From Marinobacter halophilus (GTDB lineage: Bacteria; Pseudomonadota; Gammaproteobacteria; Pseudomonadales; Oleiphilaceae): a stretch of DNA of 64,000 bases. Positions 10,427 to 23,664 of this stretch are shown in pieces. The notes below the pieces were generated by a model that worked only from the letters and a program-made list of their open reading frames with translations, did not search any database and was not told the origin of the DNA. A program made the translations under genes and the position numbers. Location: NCBI RefSeq assembly GCF_003007685.1, contig NZ_PXNN01000017.1, forward strand, positions 186,001-250,000. The letters are read 5' to 3'. The first letter of the stretch is position 1, and each line of letters begins with the position of its first letter.

Positions 10427-10840
10427 TCAGCCCTCAGATAACGCGGCTGCAACAGCTTCCATCCAGTCCAGGTAATCGGTGTCGTCGGATTCCAGAACCC
10501 GGATCCCGACCAGGTAGCCCTCGTCAGCTTCCCGGCACCACATGACTTCAACCATGAGCTCGAACCCCTTCGGCTGAAGCCCGAGACTCACTTCCGCCAT
10601 CAGCAATGAATTCACGCTCAAAGGCTCTGCAATCACAAGGCTCAACCCCCGGGCGGAAATGTCCCTGATCTGGCATTCCAACGTGACCTTACCAGCCAGC
10701 TCATCCTGATTCGCTCCCGGCTCTGGCGACTCACGCTGAATCCAGGCCCTGGCTCTGGCCGTTAGCCTGTAGTCTTCTCGTTTATCTTTGCCAGACGGCA
10801 ACACCTGAGAGGTGCCAAATTGATAATTGTCATCTGTCAT
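10427..10840 (-). CDS. PilZ-domain protein, probable c-di-GMP receptor
   Basis: A 137-residue protein with both halves of the c-di-GMP-binding signature: the arginine motif KREDYRL near residues 20-26 and the D-x-S-x-x-G motif RDISARG near 69-75. The rest is a small beta-barrel, and no effector domain is fused. It is nine bases downstream of the DUF1631 gene on the same strand, so the two are probably one operon. Binding of c-di-GMP is inferred from the motifs. This protein differs from the PilZ at 46326-46676, which lacks them. Confidence 0.85.
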   Translation of the reverse strand: MTDDNYQFGTSQVLPSGKDKREDYRLTARARAWIQRESPEPGANQDELAGKVTLECQIRDISARGLSLVIAEPLSVNSLLMAEVSLGLQPKGFELMVEVMWCREADEGYLVGIRVLESDDTDYLDWMEAVAAALSEG

Positions 10841-10849
10841 CTTTTGCCC

Positions 10850-12676
10850 TTAATTACGACCAACCCGGATTCGACCAACCACCCGGCTCAGGGTGTCATC
10901 AAATGCCGCGGCACTGCCAAGTACACGAATACGGCCATCGACGATGCCTGCAACCAGCTCGTCGTGCAGCAGCTCCTTCCGGTTTAGACCCAACCGGTCA
11001 ACAAAGACAAACTTTCGCGATGCTGAAATCTTGACGGCAAGCTTCAATCGGATCGGGTCCTCACCTTCGGTTTCTGGGGTCAGGACAATCCAGCCCCCCA
11101 AGCCAATGCCCTCAACCTGTTTGGTCGCCACAATCTCAAGCTCCCTGTGCAGCCTTGCCTGTTCTGCCATTTCGTCTTCCAGCCGTTGCTGCTCAGCCTC
11201 CGCTTGCTGCTGTTCAATTTCGGCCTGCCTGGCAGCCTCGTGCGCCATTCTGGCCCGCTCCGCCTCTTCCTTCTCTCGTCGCAATACTTCGGCCCGGGCT
11301 CGCGCCTCCCGGGCGGCTTGCTCGCGCTGTTTCAGCTGCTTGGCACAGACCTTCGACAGCAGATCTACCGCCTCAGACAACACATCGCCAAAAGGCGTCG
11401 GAGACGGCAGCGAACGAACAGACCCGGACTCGATATCAGCCATAAACAACGGCCAGGCCTGCAGTCCGAGCTTAACGCCGGCGCCATTGGTCCAGAGCAC
11501 TTCACTGCTATCCTCTAACAGCGCAAAGAAGAACCGGCGCTGTTCGCGGGCGTCCTCACCTTCAACAAACCAGCGACCACAATACGATGCGGCGTCCTCA
11601 GTGGGTACCGGCGTCACGGACAGCCACTGGGATTCCCAGGTGAAATTGCCCTCTCCTGATAACGCCGGTTTCAACTCGGGTACCTCTCCTCGGATTCTGG
11701 CAACGATAACCGCCTGGATATCGTCCAGGGCAGTCTGAGGCAAACCCTGGTCGAGTGCCCGCGACCAGACATCCTGTACTCGATCACCAATCTGTTCGCC
11801 GACGTGGTACAGCCGGTTGCGGTCACGATCAGAGAGCGCGGGATCGCCCAGCCACACCAGCCATTCCAGCAGTTTATTGGCATGTCGGTACAGCTCGCTT
11901 TCAGAACCTTCAGCCCAGACACTCTGCTTGAGCACCTTATACCAGTCATTAAGGATGAACCGGCTGATCGCGGTGGGCAGGTTGCGACCGGTCAGCGCAC
12001 GGCCAATCAGCGCTCTGGCAACCTGATCAGCAAACCGCTGACGAGAGGCGCCCTGCTCGGTCTCCAGTAACCGCTCTCGTAACCGGCCGACCTGAGTTTC
12101 CCTCTTCTCTCTATCGATCAGCCATTGATGGCAATAATCCTCGACCGAGTCGACACTGCCTGACTCGAAGCTAGCAGACACCGCAATCACCAGGCTGTCG
12201 AGCTGATCCAGCAGAACTCGGGCCGAACGCCCACCGGTATCGCTCCAGCCACGCCACTCCTGAAGGTTGTCGAGCCAATCCAGCAGGGCGTTGCTGAACG
12301 CTTCTGCCCCGTTGGCATCCAGTTGCCACGCAAGCCAGAAACGGAGCCGGGCAATGCGGCTAACCAGGGTGGTATGCAGTCCACTGGTTTTCAAGAACAC
12401 GTCCATGATCCGGTCTGAGAGATACGCCGCATTGACCTGACGCACGGACCATTCGATCTCTACAGAGCGCAAAACCTGGGTGACACGCTCATCGCGCTGT
12501 TCGGTCCAGCACGAAAAAAGCAGAGGCCGCCAGTCCGGCACGGAGTCGGGCGCTGGTTTGCCGACCGGATACGGCAAATCCGGCACCCGAATACCGGCTA
12601 GAACCTGATTGATCCTCTCTGAAACCACCTTTCTGGAGGAAGAGACAGCTTGTGGTTTTCTGGGAGTGGCCGACAT
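10850..12676 (-). CDS. DUF1631 family protein
   Basis: A 608-residue protein with no catalytic motif that I recognise. An alpha-helical N-terminal half is followed by a long charged coiled coil at about residues 445-515, rich in Ala, Arg, Glu and Gln. The C-terminal module contains LRLKLAVKISASRKFVFVDR and LNRKELLHDELVAGI, which resemble the DUF1631 C-terminus. The pairing with a c-di-GMP-type PilZ gene nine bases downstream suggests a signalling or surface role, but this is inference. It is divergent from the DAHP synthase gene. Confidence 0.75.
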   Translation of the reverse strand: MSATPRKPQAVSSSRKVVSERINQVLAGIRVPDLPYPVGKPAPDSVPDWRPLLFSCWTEQRDERVTQVLRSVEIEWSVRQVNAAYLSDRIMDVFLKTSGLHTTLVSRIARLRFWLAWQLDANGAEAFSNALLDWLDNLQEWRGWSDTGGRSARVLLDQLDSLVIAVSASFESGSVDSVEDYCHQWLIDREKRETQVGRLRERLLETEQGASRQRFADQVARALIGRALTGRNLPTAISRFILNDWYKVLKQSVWAEGSESELYRHANKLLEWLVWLGDPALSDRDRNRLYHVGEQIGDRVQDVWSRALDQGLPQTALDDIQAVIVARIRGEVPELKPALSGEGNFTWESQWLSVTPVPTEDAASYCGRWFVEGEDAREQRRFFFALLEDSSEVLWTNGAGVKLGLQAWPLFMADIESGSVRSLPSPTPFGDVLSEAVDLLSKVCAKQLKQREQAAREARARAEVLRREKEEAERARMAHEAARQAEIEQQQAEAEQQRLEDEMAEQARLHRELEIVATKQVEGIGLGGWIVLTPETEGEDPIRLKLAVKISASRKFVFVDRLGLNRKELLHDELVAGIVDGRIRVLGSAAAFDDTLSRVVGRIRVGRN

Positions 12677-12853
12677 CCGTTACCTGTTGTCTGGAAGCGT
12701 TGAAAAGGGCCTTCAAATAACGCAGTATAACTAACTCGCCGGGGTTTACCGCAACTGCATGCCGGCGCCATTCGCATTAATCATCTAACACCGGGCGAAT
12801 AATGACAGCGTTAACCGGTGATGCAACGATCTGATTCGGGGAAGCACAACAAG

Positions 12854-13927
12854 ATGTCGGGCAAGAAACTGGAAAACCTGAACGTGGCCAGCCAGGAACC
12901 ACTGATCACTCCTGAAGCACTGAAGCAGGAACTGCCACTGAGCGATAAAGCGGCAGATACCGTGGCCTCAGGCCGGCAGGCCATTTACGACATCATGGAT
13001 GGCAAGGATCATCGGTTGTTTGTGGTGCTCGGCCCCTGCTCTATTCACGACGTGGAAGCCGCCAGAGAGTACGCCGCTCGCCTGAAGACACTCGCGGATG
13101 AAGTCAGCGACACCCTGTTCCTGGTGATGCGCGTCTATTTTGAGAAGCCCCGCACCACCGTTGGCTGGAAAGGGCTGATCAACGACCCGCACCTGAACGA
13201 TACCTTTGATATCGAACAGGGCCTGCATATCGGTCGCCGTTTGCTGCTGGACATCAACGAAATGGGCCTGCCCGCGGCAACCGAAGCTCTGGATCCGATC
13301 TCGCCCCAGTACCTCCAGGACACCATCGCCTGGTCCGCCATTGGTGCCAGAACCACCGAATCCCAGACCCATCGTGAAATGAGCAGCGGTTTGTCCATGG
13401 CCATTGGCTTCAAGAACGGCACCGATGGCAGCCTGGATGTGGCCGTAAACGCCATGAACTCGGTCTCTCACCCTCACAGCTTCCTGGGCATTGATCAACA
13501 AGGCACCGTGGCCGTCATTCGCACCAAGGGCAACAACTACGGTCACGTGGTGCTGCGCGGTGGTGGCGGCAAGCCCAATTACGATTCGGTGAGCGTCGCC
13601 CTGTGCGAGCAGGCACTGGACAAAGCCAAACTGCGCAAATCGATCATGGTCGATTGCAGTCACGCCAACTCCAGCAAAGATCCGGCCATTCAGCCATTAG
13701 TCATGCAGGACGTTACCCACCAAATTCTTGAGGGCAACACGACCATCCAGAGCCTGATGGTCGAAAGTCACATCAACTGGGGTAACCAGTCCATTCCCGA
13801 GAATCTTGACGAACTGAAATACGGCGTCTCAGTGACCGATGCCTGCATCGACTGGGAAACCACCGAAAAAGCCATTCGCGACATGCGCGAGAAGCTGAAA
13901 GACGTTCTGCCCAAGCGCGGCAAATAG
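12854..13927 (+). CDS. aroF: 3-deoxy-7-phosphoheptulonate (DAHP) synthase, class I, AroF-like
   Basis: Condenses phosphoenolpyruvate and erythrose 4-phosphate in the first step of the shikimate pathway. Diagnostic stretches are GPCSIHD, RVYFEKPRTTVGWKGLINDP, GARTTESQTHRE and VDCSHANSSKD. The variants TEALDPISPQYL and YGVSVTDACI are closer to the tyrosine-sensitive AroF type than to AroG, so Tyr feedback is likely but inferred. The frame is open from a GTG at 12818, but the ATG at 12854 has GGGGAAG nine bases upstream and gives 357 residues, the family length. Confidence 0.9.
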   Translation: MSGKKLENLNVASQEPLITPEALKQELPLSDKAADTVASGRQAIYDIMDGKDHRLFVVLGPCSIHDVEAAREYAARLKTLADEVSDTLFLVMRVYFEKPRTTVGWKGLINDPHLNDTFDIEQGLHIGRRLLLDINEMGLPAATEALDPISPQYLQDTIAWSAIGARTTESQTHREMSSGLSMAIGFKNGTDGSLDVAVNAMNSVSHPHSFLGIDQQGTVAVIRTKGNNYGHVVLRGGGGKPNYDSVSVALCEQALDKAKLRKSIMVDCSHANSSKDPAIQPLVMQDVTHQILEGNTTIQSLMVESHINWGNQSIPENLDELKYGVSVTDACIDWETTEKAIRDMREKLKDVLPKRGK

Positions 13928-13939
13928 AACTCGATCAAA

Positions 13940-13982
13940 GAGGAGGGGCGGCATCTGCCATAAACTGGTGCCACCCTCCTCC
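13940..13982. terminator. Hairpin between convergent aroF-like gene and cobA
   Basis: GAGGAGGGGCGGCA at 13940-13953 pairs imperfectly with TGCCACCCTCCTC at 13969-13981. It is GC-rich and sits between two convergent stops, but no clear T-run follows on either strand. It is possibly a rho-independent terminator of reduced strength. Confidence 0.5.
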
Positions 13983-14004
13983 TGGTCTCCCCAGGCACAA
14001 TCTC

Positions 14005-16223
<2,219 letters not shown>

Positions 16224-16246
16224 CTAAAATCAGTACACCGGTCGCA

Positions 16247-17581
16247 TCAATAGCGTTTGGCAGGGCTGTCGGCATCCAGCGTATCCAGTCGTTGACGCTT
16301 TTCGGCCAACTTGATTTCAAGGCCACGCATGACCGGCTGGTAGTAGCGCCGTTGATGGATGGCTTCGGGAAGGTAGCATTCACCCGCGGCGTAGCCATCC
16401 GGCTCGTCATGGGCGTAACGGTATTCGGCGCCGTGACCCATGGTTTTCAGCAGTTTGGTGGGGGCATTGCGCAAGTGGACGGGCACCTGGTAATCCGGAT
16501 CTTTGCGGATGTCCGCCATGCACTCGTTGAACGCTTTGTAAACCGCATTACTTTTGGGCGCCAGCGCCAGATAGGTCACCGCTTGGGCCAATGCCAGTTC
16601 GCCTTCGGGAGAGCCGAGACGCTCCTGGGCATCCCAGGCCTGCAAGGTGAGCTGGAGCGCTCTGGGATCCGCATTGCCGATGTCCTCACTGGCAATGCGG
16701 ACCAGGCGGCGGGCAACGTAGAGAGGATCACAGCCACCGTCCAACATACGGCACAGCCAGTACAATGAGCCATCCGGACTGGAGCCACGCACTGATTTGT
16801 GCAGTGCCGAGATCTGGTCATAAAACACATCTCCGCCCTTATCAAATCGCCGCAAGCTGGTTTGCAGCACCTGTTCCAGGGTCTGCGAACTGATCCGGTT
16901 ATCACCCTTGTCATCCGGCTCCGCCAGATCGGCGGCCACTTCCAGAATGTTCAGGGCCCGCCGGGCATCGCCACCACAGGCATCCGCCATGGTGGCCAGC
17001 ACTTCCGGGGCAACCTGAAGCCTGCCGGCAAAGCCTGATTCACTGGACAGCGCACGGTTCAGCAGCCGAAGAATGTCTTCATTCTCGAGATTTTTCAGCA
17101 CGTAGACCCGGGTTCGCGACAGCAAGGCACTGTTCAGCTCAAACGAGGGGTTTTCCGTGGTGGCGCCAACGAAGATGAATGTGCCGTCTTCAATATGCGG
17201 GAGAAACGCATCTTGCTGGCTTTTATTAAACCGGTGGACTTCGTCCACAAACAGCAGCGTGTCGCGCCCTTGGGACTGCTTGCGATTGCGAGCACGTTCA
17301 ACGACTTCGCGGATCTCTTTAACACCGCTCAGTACCGCTGAAAGGGTTTCAAAGGACAGGTCACCGACGTTGGCCAGCAACCGGGCAAACGTGGTCTTGC
17401 CTACTCCCGGTGGACCCCAGAGAATCATGGAGTGCAGCTGACCCTGCTCTACCGCCCGCCGAAGGGGTTTGCCCGAGCCAACCAGATGAGCCTGACCGAC
17501 GTAGTCTTGCAAAGTAACTGGCCGCATCCGGGCAGCCAAAGGCTGAAAACCGGTTTCAGGCTGAAACAGGTTGTCCTGCAT
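16247..17581 (-). CDS. rarA: Replication-associated recombination protein A (AAA+ ATPase)
   Basis: RarA/MgsA, a clamp-loader-like ATPase that acts at stalled replication forks. Its 444 residues include Walker [16 protein letters not shown], the Walker B region [19 protein letters not shown], sensor 1 [18 protein letters not shown] and the C-terminal tetramerisation region with [20 protein letters not shown] residues. The ATG shares one base with the lolA stop (TGATG), so the ftsK-lolA-rarA order is one operon, as in many gammaproteobacteria. Confidence 0.95.
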   Translation of the reverse strand: MQDNLFQPETGFQPLAARMRPVTLQDYVGQAHLVGSGKPLRRAVEQGQLHSMILWGPPGVGKTTFARLLANVGDLSFETLSAVLSGVKEIREVVERARNRKQSQGRDTLLFVDEVHRFNKSQQDAFLPHIEDGTFIFVGATTENPSFELNSALLSRTRVYVLKNLENEDILRLLNRALSSESGFAGRLQVAPEVLATMADACGGDARRALNILEVAADLAEPDDKGDNRISSQTLEQVLQTSLRRFDKGGDVFYDQISALHKSVRGSSPDGSLYWLCRMLDGGCDPLYVARRLVRIASEDIGNADPRALQLTLQAWDAQERLGSPEGELALAQAVTYLALAPKSNAVYKAFNECMADIRKDPDYQVPVHLRNAPTKLLKTMGHGAEYRYAHDEPDGYAAGECYLPEAIHQRRYYQPVMRGLEIKLAEKRQRLDTLDADSPAKRY

Positions 17582-18234
17582 CAGGCACCGTCCCGAATGA
17601 CGTCCACCTCCTCCGGGTACTCAAGGCGGAAAGCGCTGCTTTCAATATTCTGGTTCAGCGTCACCTTGTCAAAGCTCAGAATGCTCAGCTGGGACAAAGA
17701 ATCTTCCATACGCATTTCCTGCAGTTCACCGCGATAAAAGCTCAGGCGCAAGGAAGTAAAGAGTGAGTCCGAACCCCGGGGAATCAAGGTGTACTCACGG
17801 GTGTCGTCACCAATCTGGCGCCCACTGACTTCGTAGGATTCGTCCAGGTTGCCCACCTCACCACTGAGCAACAGCGCGGGCGTACTCTGCACCCGATCGT
17901 CCAGAGTGTGAATGGTGACCTGCTCCAGATCCGGGTCATACACTTCAACGGTATTGCCATCACTTACAATGAACTGGGACAGCGGCGCAGCCGTTTCCCA
18001 ATAAAACAATCCCGGGCGCTTGGCCTTCAATACGCCTCGGGTTTCCTGAACCCGGCTACCGTTACCATTCACTACAATCTGAATAAAGCTGGCCTGATAG
18101 GTTTCATAGCTGCGCAATACCGACGCCAGTTCCTTTGCGGCTTTGCGAGACTCCGCCTCCTGGCCAGCCCAGACAGCACCGGTGGCTGATAGCATTAGCA
18201 TACACATGATGGTTGTAAAGGCTGATCTGATCAT
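17581..18234 (-). CDS. lolA: Outer-membrane lipoprotein carrier protein LolA
   Basis: Periplasmic chaperone that ferries lipoproteins from LolCDE to LolB. The start chosen at 18234 gives [20 protein letters not shown] with signal cleavage after VWA near residue 23. An in-frame ATG 54 bases upstream would put an unlikely Arg-rich extension before the signal peptide. The mature protein has the expected [17 protein letters not shown] and [11 protein letters not shown] segments; length is 217 residues. An AGGAG lies ten bases before the ATG. It follows ftsK by 13 bases. Confidence 0.93.
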   Translation of the reverse strand: MIRSAFTTIMCMLMLSATGAVWAGQEAESRKAAKELASVLRSYETYQASFIQIVVNGNGSRVQETRGVLKAKRPGLFYWETAAPLSQFIVSDGNTVEVYDPDLEQVTIHTLDDRVQSTPALLLSGEVGNLDESYEVSGRQIGDDTREYTLIPRGSDSLFTSLRLSFYRGELQEMRMEDSLSQLSILSFDKVTLNQNIESSAFRLEYPEEVDVIRDGA

Positions 18235-18247
18235 AACTGAACTGCTC

Positions 18248-20830
18248 CTAGTCTCTTGGAGGCGGGGGCGCCAGCACTTCCCTGGCACCGTTGTGACCCG
18301 CCGAACTGACTACCCCCGAGGCTTCCATAGCGTCCACCAGGTTGGCAGCACGGTTGTAACCAATCTTGAATTTACGTTGCACCGAGGAGATCGACACCCG
18401 ACGGTTTTCAGTAACAAACGCGACGGCTTCGTCAAAAAGCGCATCACCGTCTTCACCGCCGCCGCCTTCACTCAGGCTCGGCACGCCCGGCAAATGCTCG
18501 CCTTCCGCGCCATTCAGCACATCGTCAATGTATTTCGGCTCGCCACGGGCCTTCCAGGCGCTGACCACACGATGCACTTCATCATCATCGACAAAGGCGC
18601 CGTGCACCCGCACCGGCAAGCCTGAACCTGGGGGCAGGTACAGCATGTCACCATGGCCCAGCAGCTGCTCGGCACCGCCCTGATCCAGTACCGTACGAGA
18701 GTCAATTTTGGATGACACCTGGAACGACATCCGGGTCGGAATGTTGGCCTTGATCAGACCGGTGATCACATCCACCGACGGCCGCTGAGTAGCCAGAATC
18801 AAGTGAATACCCGCGGCACGGGCTTTCTGGGCAATTCGGGCAATCAGCTCTTCCACTTTCTTGCCGACAATCATCATCATGTCAGCAAATTCGTCGATCA
18901 CCACCACAATAAACGGTAAGGTTTCCAGCTCCGGGCGTTCCTGCTCATCGTTTGCCAGGTAGTCGTCAGGTTTCCAGAACGGATCCATCAAGGGCTCGCC
19001 GGCTGCCCTGGCATCCTTCACCTTCTTGTTATAACCAGCAATATTTCGTACCCCAAGGCTCGCCATCAGCCGATAACGCCGCTCCATCTCGGCGACACAC
19101 CAGCGCAGCGCATTGGCCGCCTCTTTCATATCGGTGACCACCGGTGCCAGCAAATGGGGAATGCCGTCGTAGATGCTCAGTTCCAGCATCTTCGGGTCAA
19201 CCATGATAAAGCGGACTTCCTCCGGCGTTGCCTTGAGCAGCATGCTCAGCAACATCGCGTTAACACCCACCGATTTACCCGAACCGGTGGTACCGGCCAC
19301 CAGCAAGTGGGGCATCTTGGCCAGGTTGGCCACCATCGGGTTACCACCAATGTCGTTGCCCAGCGCCAGCGTCAACGCGGAGGTAGACTCAGTAAAGACC
19401 CTCGCGCTCAGTACCTCACTCAGGCGAACAATTTCCCTTTGTTCGTTGGGGATCTCGATACCAACCACCGATTTTCCGGGAATTACCTCAACCACTCGCA
19501 CACTCAACACCGCCAAGGACCTCGCCAGGTCCTTGGCCAGATTGGAAATCTTGCTGACTTTTACGCCGGCTGCCGGCTTGATTTCAAAACGGGTAATGAC
19601 CGGACCGGGGTTGACCTCTACCACTTCAGCGGTCACGCCAAAGTCGGCCAGTTTTTCCTCGAGCAGGCGTGACATGTGTTCCAGGGCTTCTTCCGAGTAA
19701 CCCTTTTCCTTGTGCTCCTCAGGTGGGTCGAGAAGCGAGATAGGCGGGATCGGACTTTCAACATCCTCCAGCAAAGAACCCTGTTTACTCGTCAGTGTTT
19801 TGCCCGCGGTTTCCTGAGTATCTTTTTTGAACGGGGCAATTTTAAGAGCACGGTTTATTGGCTTGTCCGCGCCGGGCTTCTGCACCGGCTGCCGATCCTG
19901 TTCAGCCTCACCGTCTCTGGAACTGAAACTCTCCAGCAGTGCAGGTTCCTGTTCGGCCGCTGCCAATCCCTCAAAAGCAGGCTCTTTGCGAGCCGGCGCC
20001 CTGGCTGACTCACTACCCTGACTGGCTGGTTTGGCCTTGCGAGTGACCAACCGGCGCCACCAAGGCATTTTCTTTTGGCCAGATTCAGTTTTGGCTTTCG
20101 CTTCAGCCCGGGCCACCCGATCCTTGACGACCGGCGGTTCAGCGACTGGCCGGGGCTCGGGAACCCGTTTGACCGTCTTGCCGTCAGACTTGAACAAAGA
20201 GGAAACCCATTGAGCGATTTTAAGGGTCAATCCGCCCAGGTGGTCCATTAACCGGAACCAGGACAGCCCGATGGTTACCGTCAGCGCAAACAGGAAAATG
20301 GCAATCAACAGCAGCGTGGTGGCAGGCAGGTTGAAGAAACGAATCATCGCTTCGGAAACGGCTACACCGAGCACGCCACCGGAAGACGCACCCAGACCGA
20401 ACACCGAATACAGTGACAGCAGGCTGGTGGCTGACAACAAGATCAGCAAGAATCCGCCGAAGCGCACCATAAACAAGGGCCAGTGCAGGTCGAGAGACTC
20501 GTGACGAAGCCGAATGAGCATAACGGCGTAGCCGGCAATCATGGCCGGGAACAGCCAGGAGACGTGACCGAAAAAATCCACCAGCAAACTGGCAAGCCAG
20601 GCACCGGAACGGCCTGCGGCATTATCCACCCGGGTATCATGGCCGATGCTCGCCCAACCGGGATCAGAAGCACCGAAGGTGAACAGGGCCATGACAAGAT
20701 AGATGCACAGCACAATCATGCCAATGACCGCGCCTTCTCTTGCCCCTTGGGCCACCAGGCGGCGAAAGCGTTGTTGTTTTTTCGTCAATTCCGTGGGTGC
20801 TGCTTTCTTCGCTTTAGCGGATTCCGCCAT
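18248..20830 (-). CDS. ftsK: DNA translocase FtsK
   Basis: Divisome DNA pump that segregates chromosome termini and activates XerCD. Of its 860 residues, the N-terminal about 200 carry four or five membrane helices. A linker rich in Lys, Glu and Pro runs to about 400. The motor has Walker [16 protein letters not shown] near 510-524 and Walker [15 protein letters not shown]. The C-terminal gamma winged-helix domain ([20 protein letters not shown]), which reads KOPS sites, is present. The linker is short compared with the 1329-residue E. coli protein, similar to Pseudomonas FtsK. Confidence 0.97.
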   Translation of the reverse strand: MAESAKAKKAAPTELTKKQQRFRRLVAQGAREGAVIGMIVLCIYLVMALFTFGASDPGWASIGHDTRVDNAAGRSGAWLASLLVDFFGHVSWLFPAMIAGYAVMLIRLRHESLDLHWPLFMVRFGGFLLILLSATSLLSLYSVFGLGASSGGVLGVAVSEAMIRFFNLPATTLLLIAIFLFALTVTIGLSWFRLMDHLGGLTLKIAQWVSSLFKSDGKTVKRVPEPRPVAEPPVVKDRVARAEAKAKTESGQKKMPWWRRLVTRKAKPASQGSESARAPARKEPAFEGLAAAEQEPALLESFSSRDGEAEQDRQPVQKPGADKPINRALKIAPFKKDTQETAGKTLTSKQGSLLEDVESPIPPISLLDPPEEHKEKGYSEEALEHMSRLLEEKLADFGVTAEVVEVNPGPVITRFEIKPAAGVKVSKISNLAKDLARSLAVLSVRVVEVIPGKSVVGIEIPNEQREIVRLSEVLSARVFTESTSALTLALGNDIGGNPMVANLAKMPHLLVAGTTGSGKSVGVNAMLLSMLLKATPEEVRFIMVDPKMLELSIYDGIPHLLAPVVTDMKEAANALRWCVAEMERRYRLMASLGVRNIAGYNKKVKDARAAGEPLMDPFWKPDDYLANDEQERPELETLPFIVVVIDEFADMMMIVGKKVEELIARIAQKARAAGIHLILATQRPSVDVITGLIKANIPTRMSFQVSSKIDSRTVLDQGGAEQLLGHGDMLYLPPGSGLPVRVHGAFVDDDEVHRVVSAWKARGEPKYIDDVLNGAEGEHLPGVPSLSEGGGGEDGDALFDEAVAFVTENRRVSISSVQRKFKIGYNRAANLVDAMEASGVVSSAGHNGAREVLAPPPPRD

Positions 20831-20853
20831 GAATACTCAAACCGTCAGTGAGT

Positions 20854-22077
20854 TTAGTCTTTCAGTGCCTGAAAACCCCGTGTCAGATCGGTTTTCAGGT
20901 CATTAATGGCTTCAATACCAACAGACAGCCGGATCAGGTTCTCAGTGATACCTGCCCTTTCTTTGTCTTCCGGTGACAAGCGACCATGGGTGGTCGTGGC
21001 CGGATGGGTGATCGTTGTTTTCACATCCCCCAGGTTGGCGGTAATGGAAATCATCCGGGTGGCGTCAATGAAGCGCCAGGCCTCTTCGCGTTCGCCTTTG
21101 ACCTGAAAAGACAGAACCCCGCCGAAGCCATCTTGTTGCTTTTTCGCAAGCTCATGCTGCGGATGACTTTCAAGGCCGGCGTAGAATACTTTGGACACCG
21201 CTGGCTGGCCTTCCAGCCACGTTGCCAACTCTAACGCATTGTCACAGTGGGCTCGCATACGAATCGGTAAGGTTTCGAGGCCCTTCTGGAACACCCAGGC
21301 ATTGAAAGGACTCATGGTTGGTCCAGCTGAACGCAAGAAACCATAAATTTCGTCAAGATACTTCGCAGGGCCTACCACGACGCCGCCCACGCATCGGCCC
21401 TGACCATCCAGGTACTTGGTGGCGGAGTGGATGATCAGATCCGCACCTTGCTCGAGTGGCCTTTGCAGGACCGGAGTACAGAAGCAGTTGTCGACCACAA
21501 ACAACGCGTCGTTGGCCTTGGCAAGAGATGACAGCGCCGCAAGATCCGCCACCTCACAAAGCGGATTGGACGGCGTTTCGATAAACATCATCCGCGTTTG
21601 TGGCCGCACCGCTGCGCCCCAGGCGCCCAGATCGGTCAGGCTCACGAAAGACGTTTCAACCCCGAATCTCGCCATGTACTTCTGGAACAGCACGTTGGTG
21701 GTGCCGAACACGCCCCGAGAGCAGATCACATGATCACCAGACTGCAACAGCGCCATACAAGTGCTCAGAATCGCGGCCATGCCAGATGCGGTGGCGACGG
21801 CTTTCTCGCCGCCTTCCATAGCCGCTATTCTCGCTTCAAACGCTTGTACTGTCGGGTTGGTAAACCGGGAATAGATATTGCCAGGTTCTTCACCACCAAA
21901 CCGGGCAGCCGCCTGAGCGGCACTGCCATAAACAAAGCTCGAGGTCGGGAAGATCGCGTCGCTGTGTTCCAGTTGTCCGGTCCGGATCTGCCCTGCCCTT
22001 ACCGCCAGGGTATCAACCGACATACCGTCCAGATCCGATTCCGGGATCCAGAGATGTTCTTCACGGCCGAATGTCAT
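20854..22077 (-). CDS. metZ: O-succinylhomoserine sulfhydrylase
   Basis: PLP enzyme of the Cys/Met metabolism family. It makes homocysteine directly from O-succinylhomoserine and sulfide. The PLP lysine is in SATKYLDGQGR, and YSRFTNPT and ATASGMAAI are typical. The 407-residue length and the position just after purF match Pseudomonas metZ. An AGGAGAG sits five bases before the ATG at 22077. The first 18 residues precede the conserved SVDTLAVRAGQ start. A cystathionine gamma-synthase role is the alternative, made less likely by gene order. Confidence 0.9.
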   Translation of the reverse strand: MTFGREEHLWIPESDLDGMSVDTLAVRAGQIRTGQLEHSDAIFPTSSFVYGSAAQAAARFGGEEPGNIYSRFTNPTVQAFEARIAAMEGGEKAVATASGMAAILSTCMALLQSGDHVICSRGVFGTTNVLFQKYMARFGVETSFVSLTDLGAWGAAVRPQTRMMFIETPSNPLCEVADLAALSSLAKANDALFVVDNCFCTPVLQRPLEQGADLIIHSATKYLDGQGRCVGGVVVGPAKYLDEIYGFLRSAGPTMSPFNAWVFQKGLETLPIRMRAHCDNALELATWLEGQPAVSKVFYAGLESHPQHELAKKQQDGFGGVLSFQVKGEREEAWRFIDATRMISITANLGDVKTTITHPATTTHGRLSPEDKERAGITENLIRLSVGIEAINDLKTDLTRGFQALKD

Positions 22078-22106
22078 GGTGCTCTCCTGGCGTTGGCGTC
22101 TGAGGG

Positions 22107-23630
22107 TCAGTCTTCGTCATTATGCAGATCGATGATGGCGTTATCGTCATCGGTGATCATCTCACCGGAACGACTCTCGTCTTTACGCAGGCTGTCCAGA
22201 CGGTTCAAATACGCTTCGTCGACATCACCCGTCACGTAATTACCGGTAAACACGGAACATTCCCAACCGTCGATGTTGTCGTTAACGTCACTGACGGAGG
22301 CAATCAGATCTTCAAGATCCTGGTAAACCAGCCAGTCGGCACCAATCTGGTCTCTGATTTCTTCCACCGTGCACTCGTGCGCAATCAACTCACTGGCGGA
22401 GGGCATATCGATGCCATACACGTTCGGGTAACGAACCGGGGGCGCCGCCGAGGCAAAGTAAACTTTACGGGCGCCGGCGTCTCTGGCCATCTGGACAATT
22501 TCTTTGCAGGTTGTGCCCCGAACAATGGAGTCATCCACCAGCATGACGTTCTTGCCCCGAAACTCCAGATCGATCGGATTCAACTTCTGGCGCACAGATT
22601 TCTTGCGCATCTTTTGCCCGGGCATGATGAAGGTACGGCCGATGTAGCGGTTCTTGATAAACCCTTCCCGATACTTCACCCCCAACTGAAATGCCATCTG
22701 CATGGCAGAGGTTCGGCTGGTGTCTGGAATGGGAATCACTACATCAATATCGTGCTCCGGGCGCTCCTTCAGTACTTTATCAGCCAGAGTCTCACCCATG
22801 CGCAGACGCGCTTTGTAGACCGACACCCGATCCATAATCGAATCCGGGCGAGCAAAATACACATGCTCGAAGATACACGGATACAGTTTCGGTGATTCTG
22901 CGCACTGCTCGGTATAGAGTGTGCCATCGGTTTCGATATAGACCGCTTCTCCGGGGGCAATGTCCCGCACGATACTGAAACCACCGGCATCGAGAGCGAC
23001 ACTCTCCGAAGCAATCATGTATTCCTTCTGGCCACTCTCGCTCTCGCGAACACCATAACAGACCGGACGAATGCCGTTGGGGTCCCGAAAACCGACGATG
23101 CCGTAACCGGTAATCATGGCAATGACGGCATAGGCACCGCGACAGCGTTTGTGAACAGCCCGAACCGCCGAAAAGATTTCATCTTTGCTGGGGTTCAGCT
23201 TGCCAAGTTTCTGAAGCTCGTGGGCAAACACATTCAGCAAGACTTCGGAATCTGAATTCGTATTGATATGACGAAGGTCTGTCCGGAACAGATCGCTGCT
23301 GAGGTCGTCAGCGTTGGTCAGGTTACCGTTGTGAGCCAATGTGATGCCGTAAGGACTGTTCACATAAAACGGCTGCGCCTCTGCAGAGCTGGAACTGCCG
23401 GCGGTCGGGTAACGGACATGACCGATACCGACATTACCCACTAGCCTGCGCATATGTCGGGTGTGAAATACGTCCCTGACCAGCCCATTGTCCTTGCGGA
23501 GAAAGAACCGGTCATCCTGAAAGGTCACAATACCCGCCGCATCCTGGCCACGGTGCTGAAGAACGGTCAGTGCATCATAAAGAAGCTGATTGACGTTAGA
23601 AGTACTGACAATACCGACAATGCCGCACAT
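22107..23630 (-). CDS. purF: Amidophosphoribosyltransferase
   Basis: First committed step of purine synthesis: glutamine plus PRPP gives phosphoribosylamine. The protein begins MCGIVGIV, so Cys1 after Met removal is the glutaminase nucleophile. The PRPP loop is [16 protein letters not shown] at about residues 354-369. The length of 507 matches E. coli PurF at 505. It lies 34 bases after cvpA in the conserved cvpA-purF pair and 29 bases before metZ. Confidence 0.97.
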   Translation of the reverse strand: MCGIVGIVSTSNVNQLLYDALTVLQHRGQDAAGIVTFQDDRFFLRKDNGLVRDVFHTRHMRRLVGNVGIGHVRYPTAGSSSSAEAQPFYVNSPYGITLAHNGNLTNADDLSSDLFRTDLRHINTNSDSEVLLNVFAHELQKLGKLNPSKDEIFSAVRAVHKRCRGAYAVIAMITGYGIVGFRDPNGIRPVCYGVRESESGQKEYMIASESVALDAGGFSIVRDIAPGEAVYIETDGTLYTEQCAESPKLYPCIFEHVYFARPDSIMDRVSVYKARLRMGETLADKVLKERPEHDIDVVIPIPDTSRTSAMQMAFQLGVKYREGFIKNRYIGRTFIMPGQKMRKKSVRQKLNPIDLEFRGKNVMLVDDSIVRGTTCKEIVQMARDAGARKVYFASAAPPVRYPNVYGIDMPSASELIAHECTVEEIRDQIGADWLVYQDLEDLIASVSDVNDNIDGWECSVFTGNYVTGDVDEAYLNRLDSLRKDESRSGEMITDDDNAIIDLHNDED

Positions 23631-23664
23631 GGCTGGAAAATTCTCCGAGTGTTAGATCTGAATG

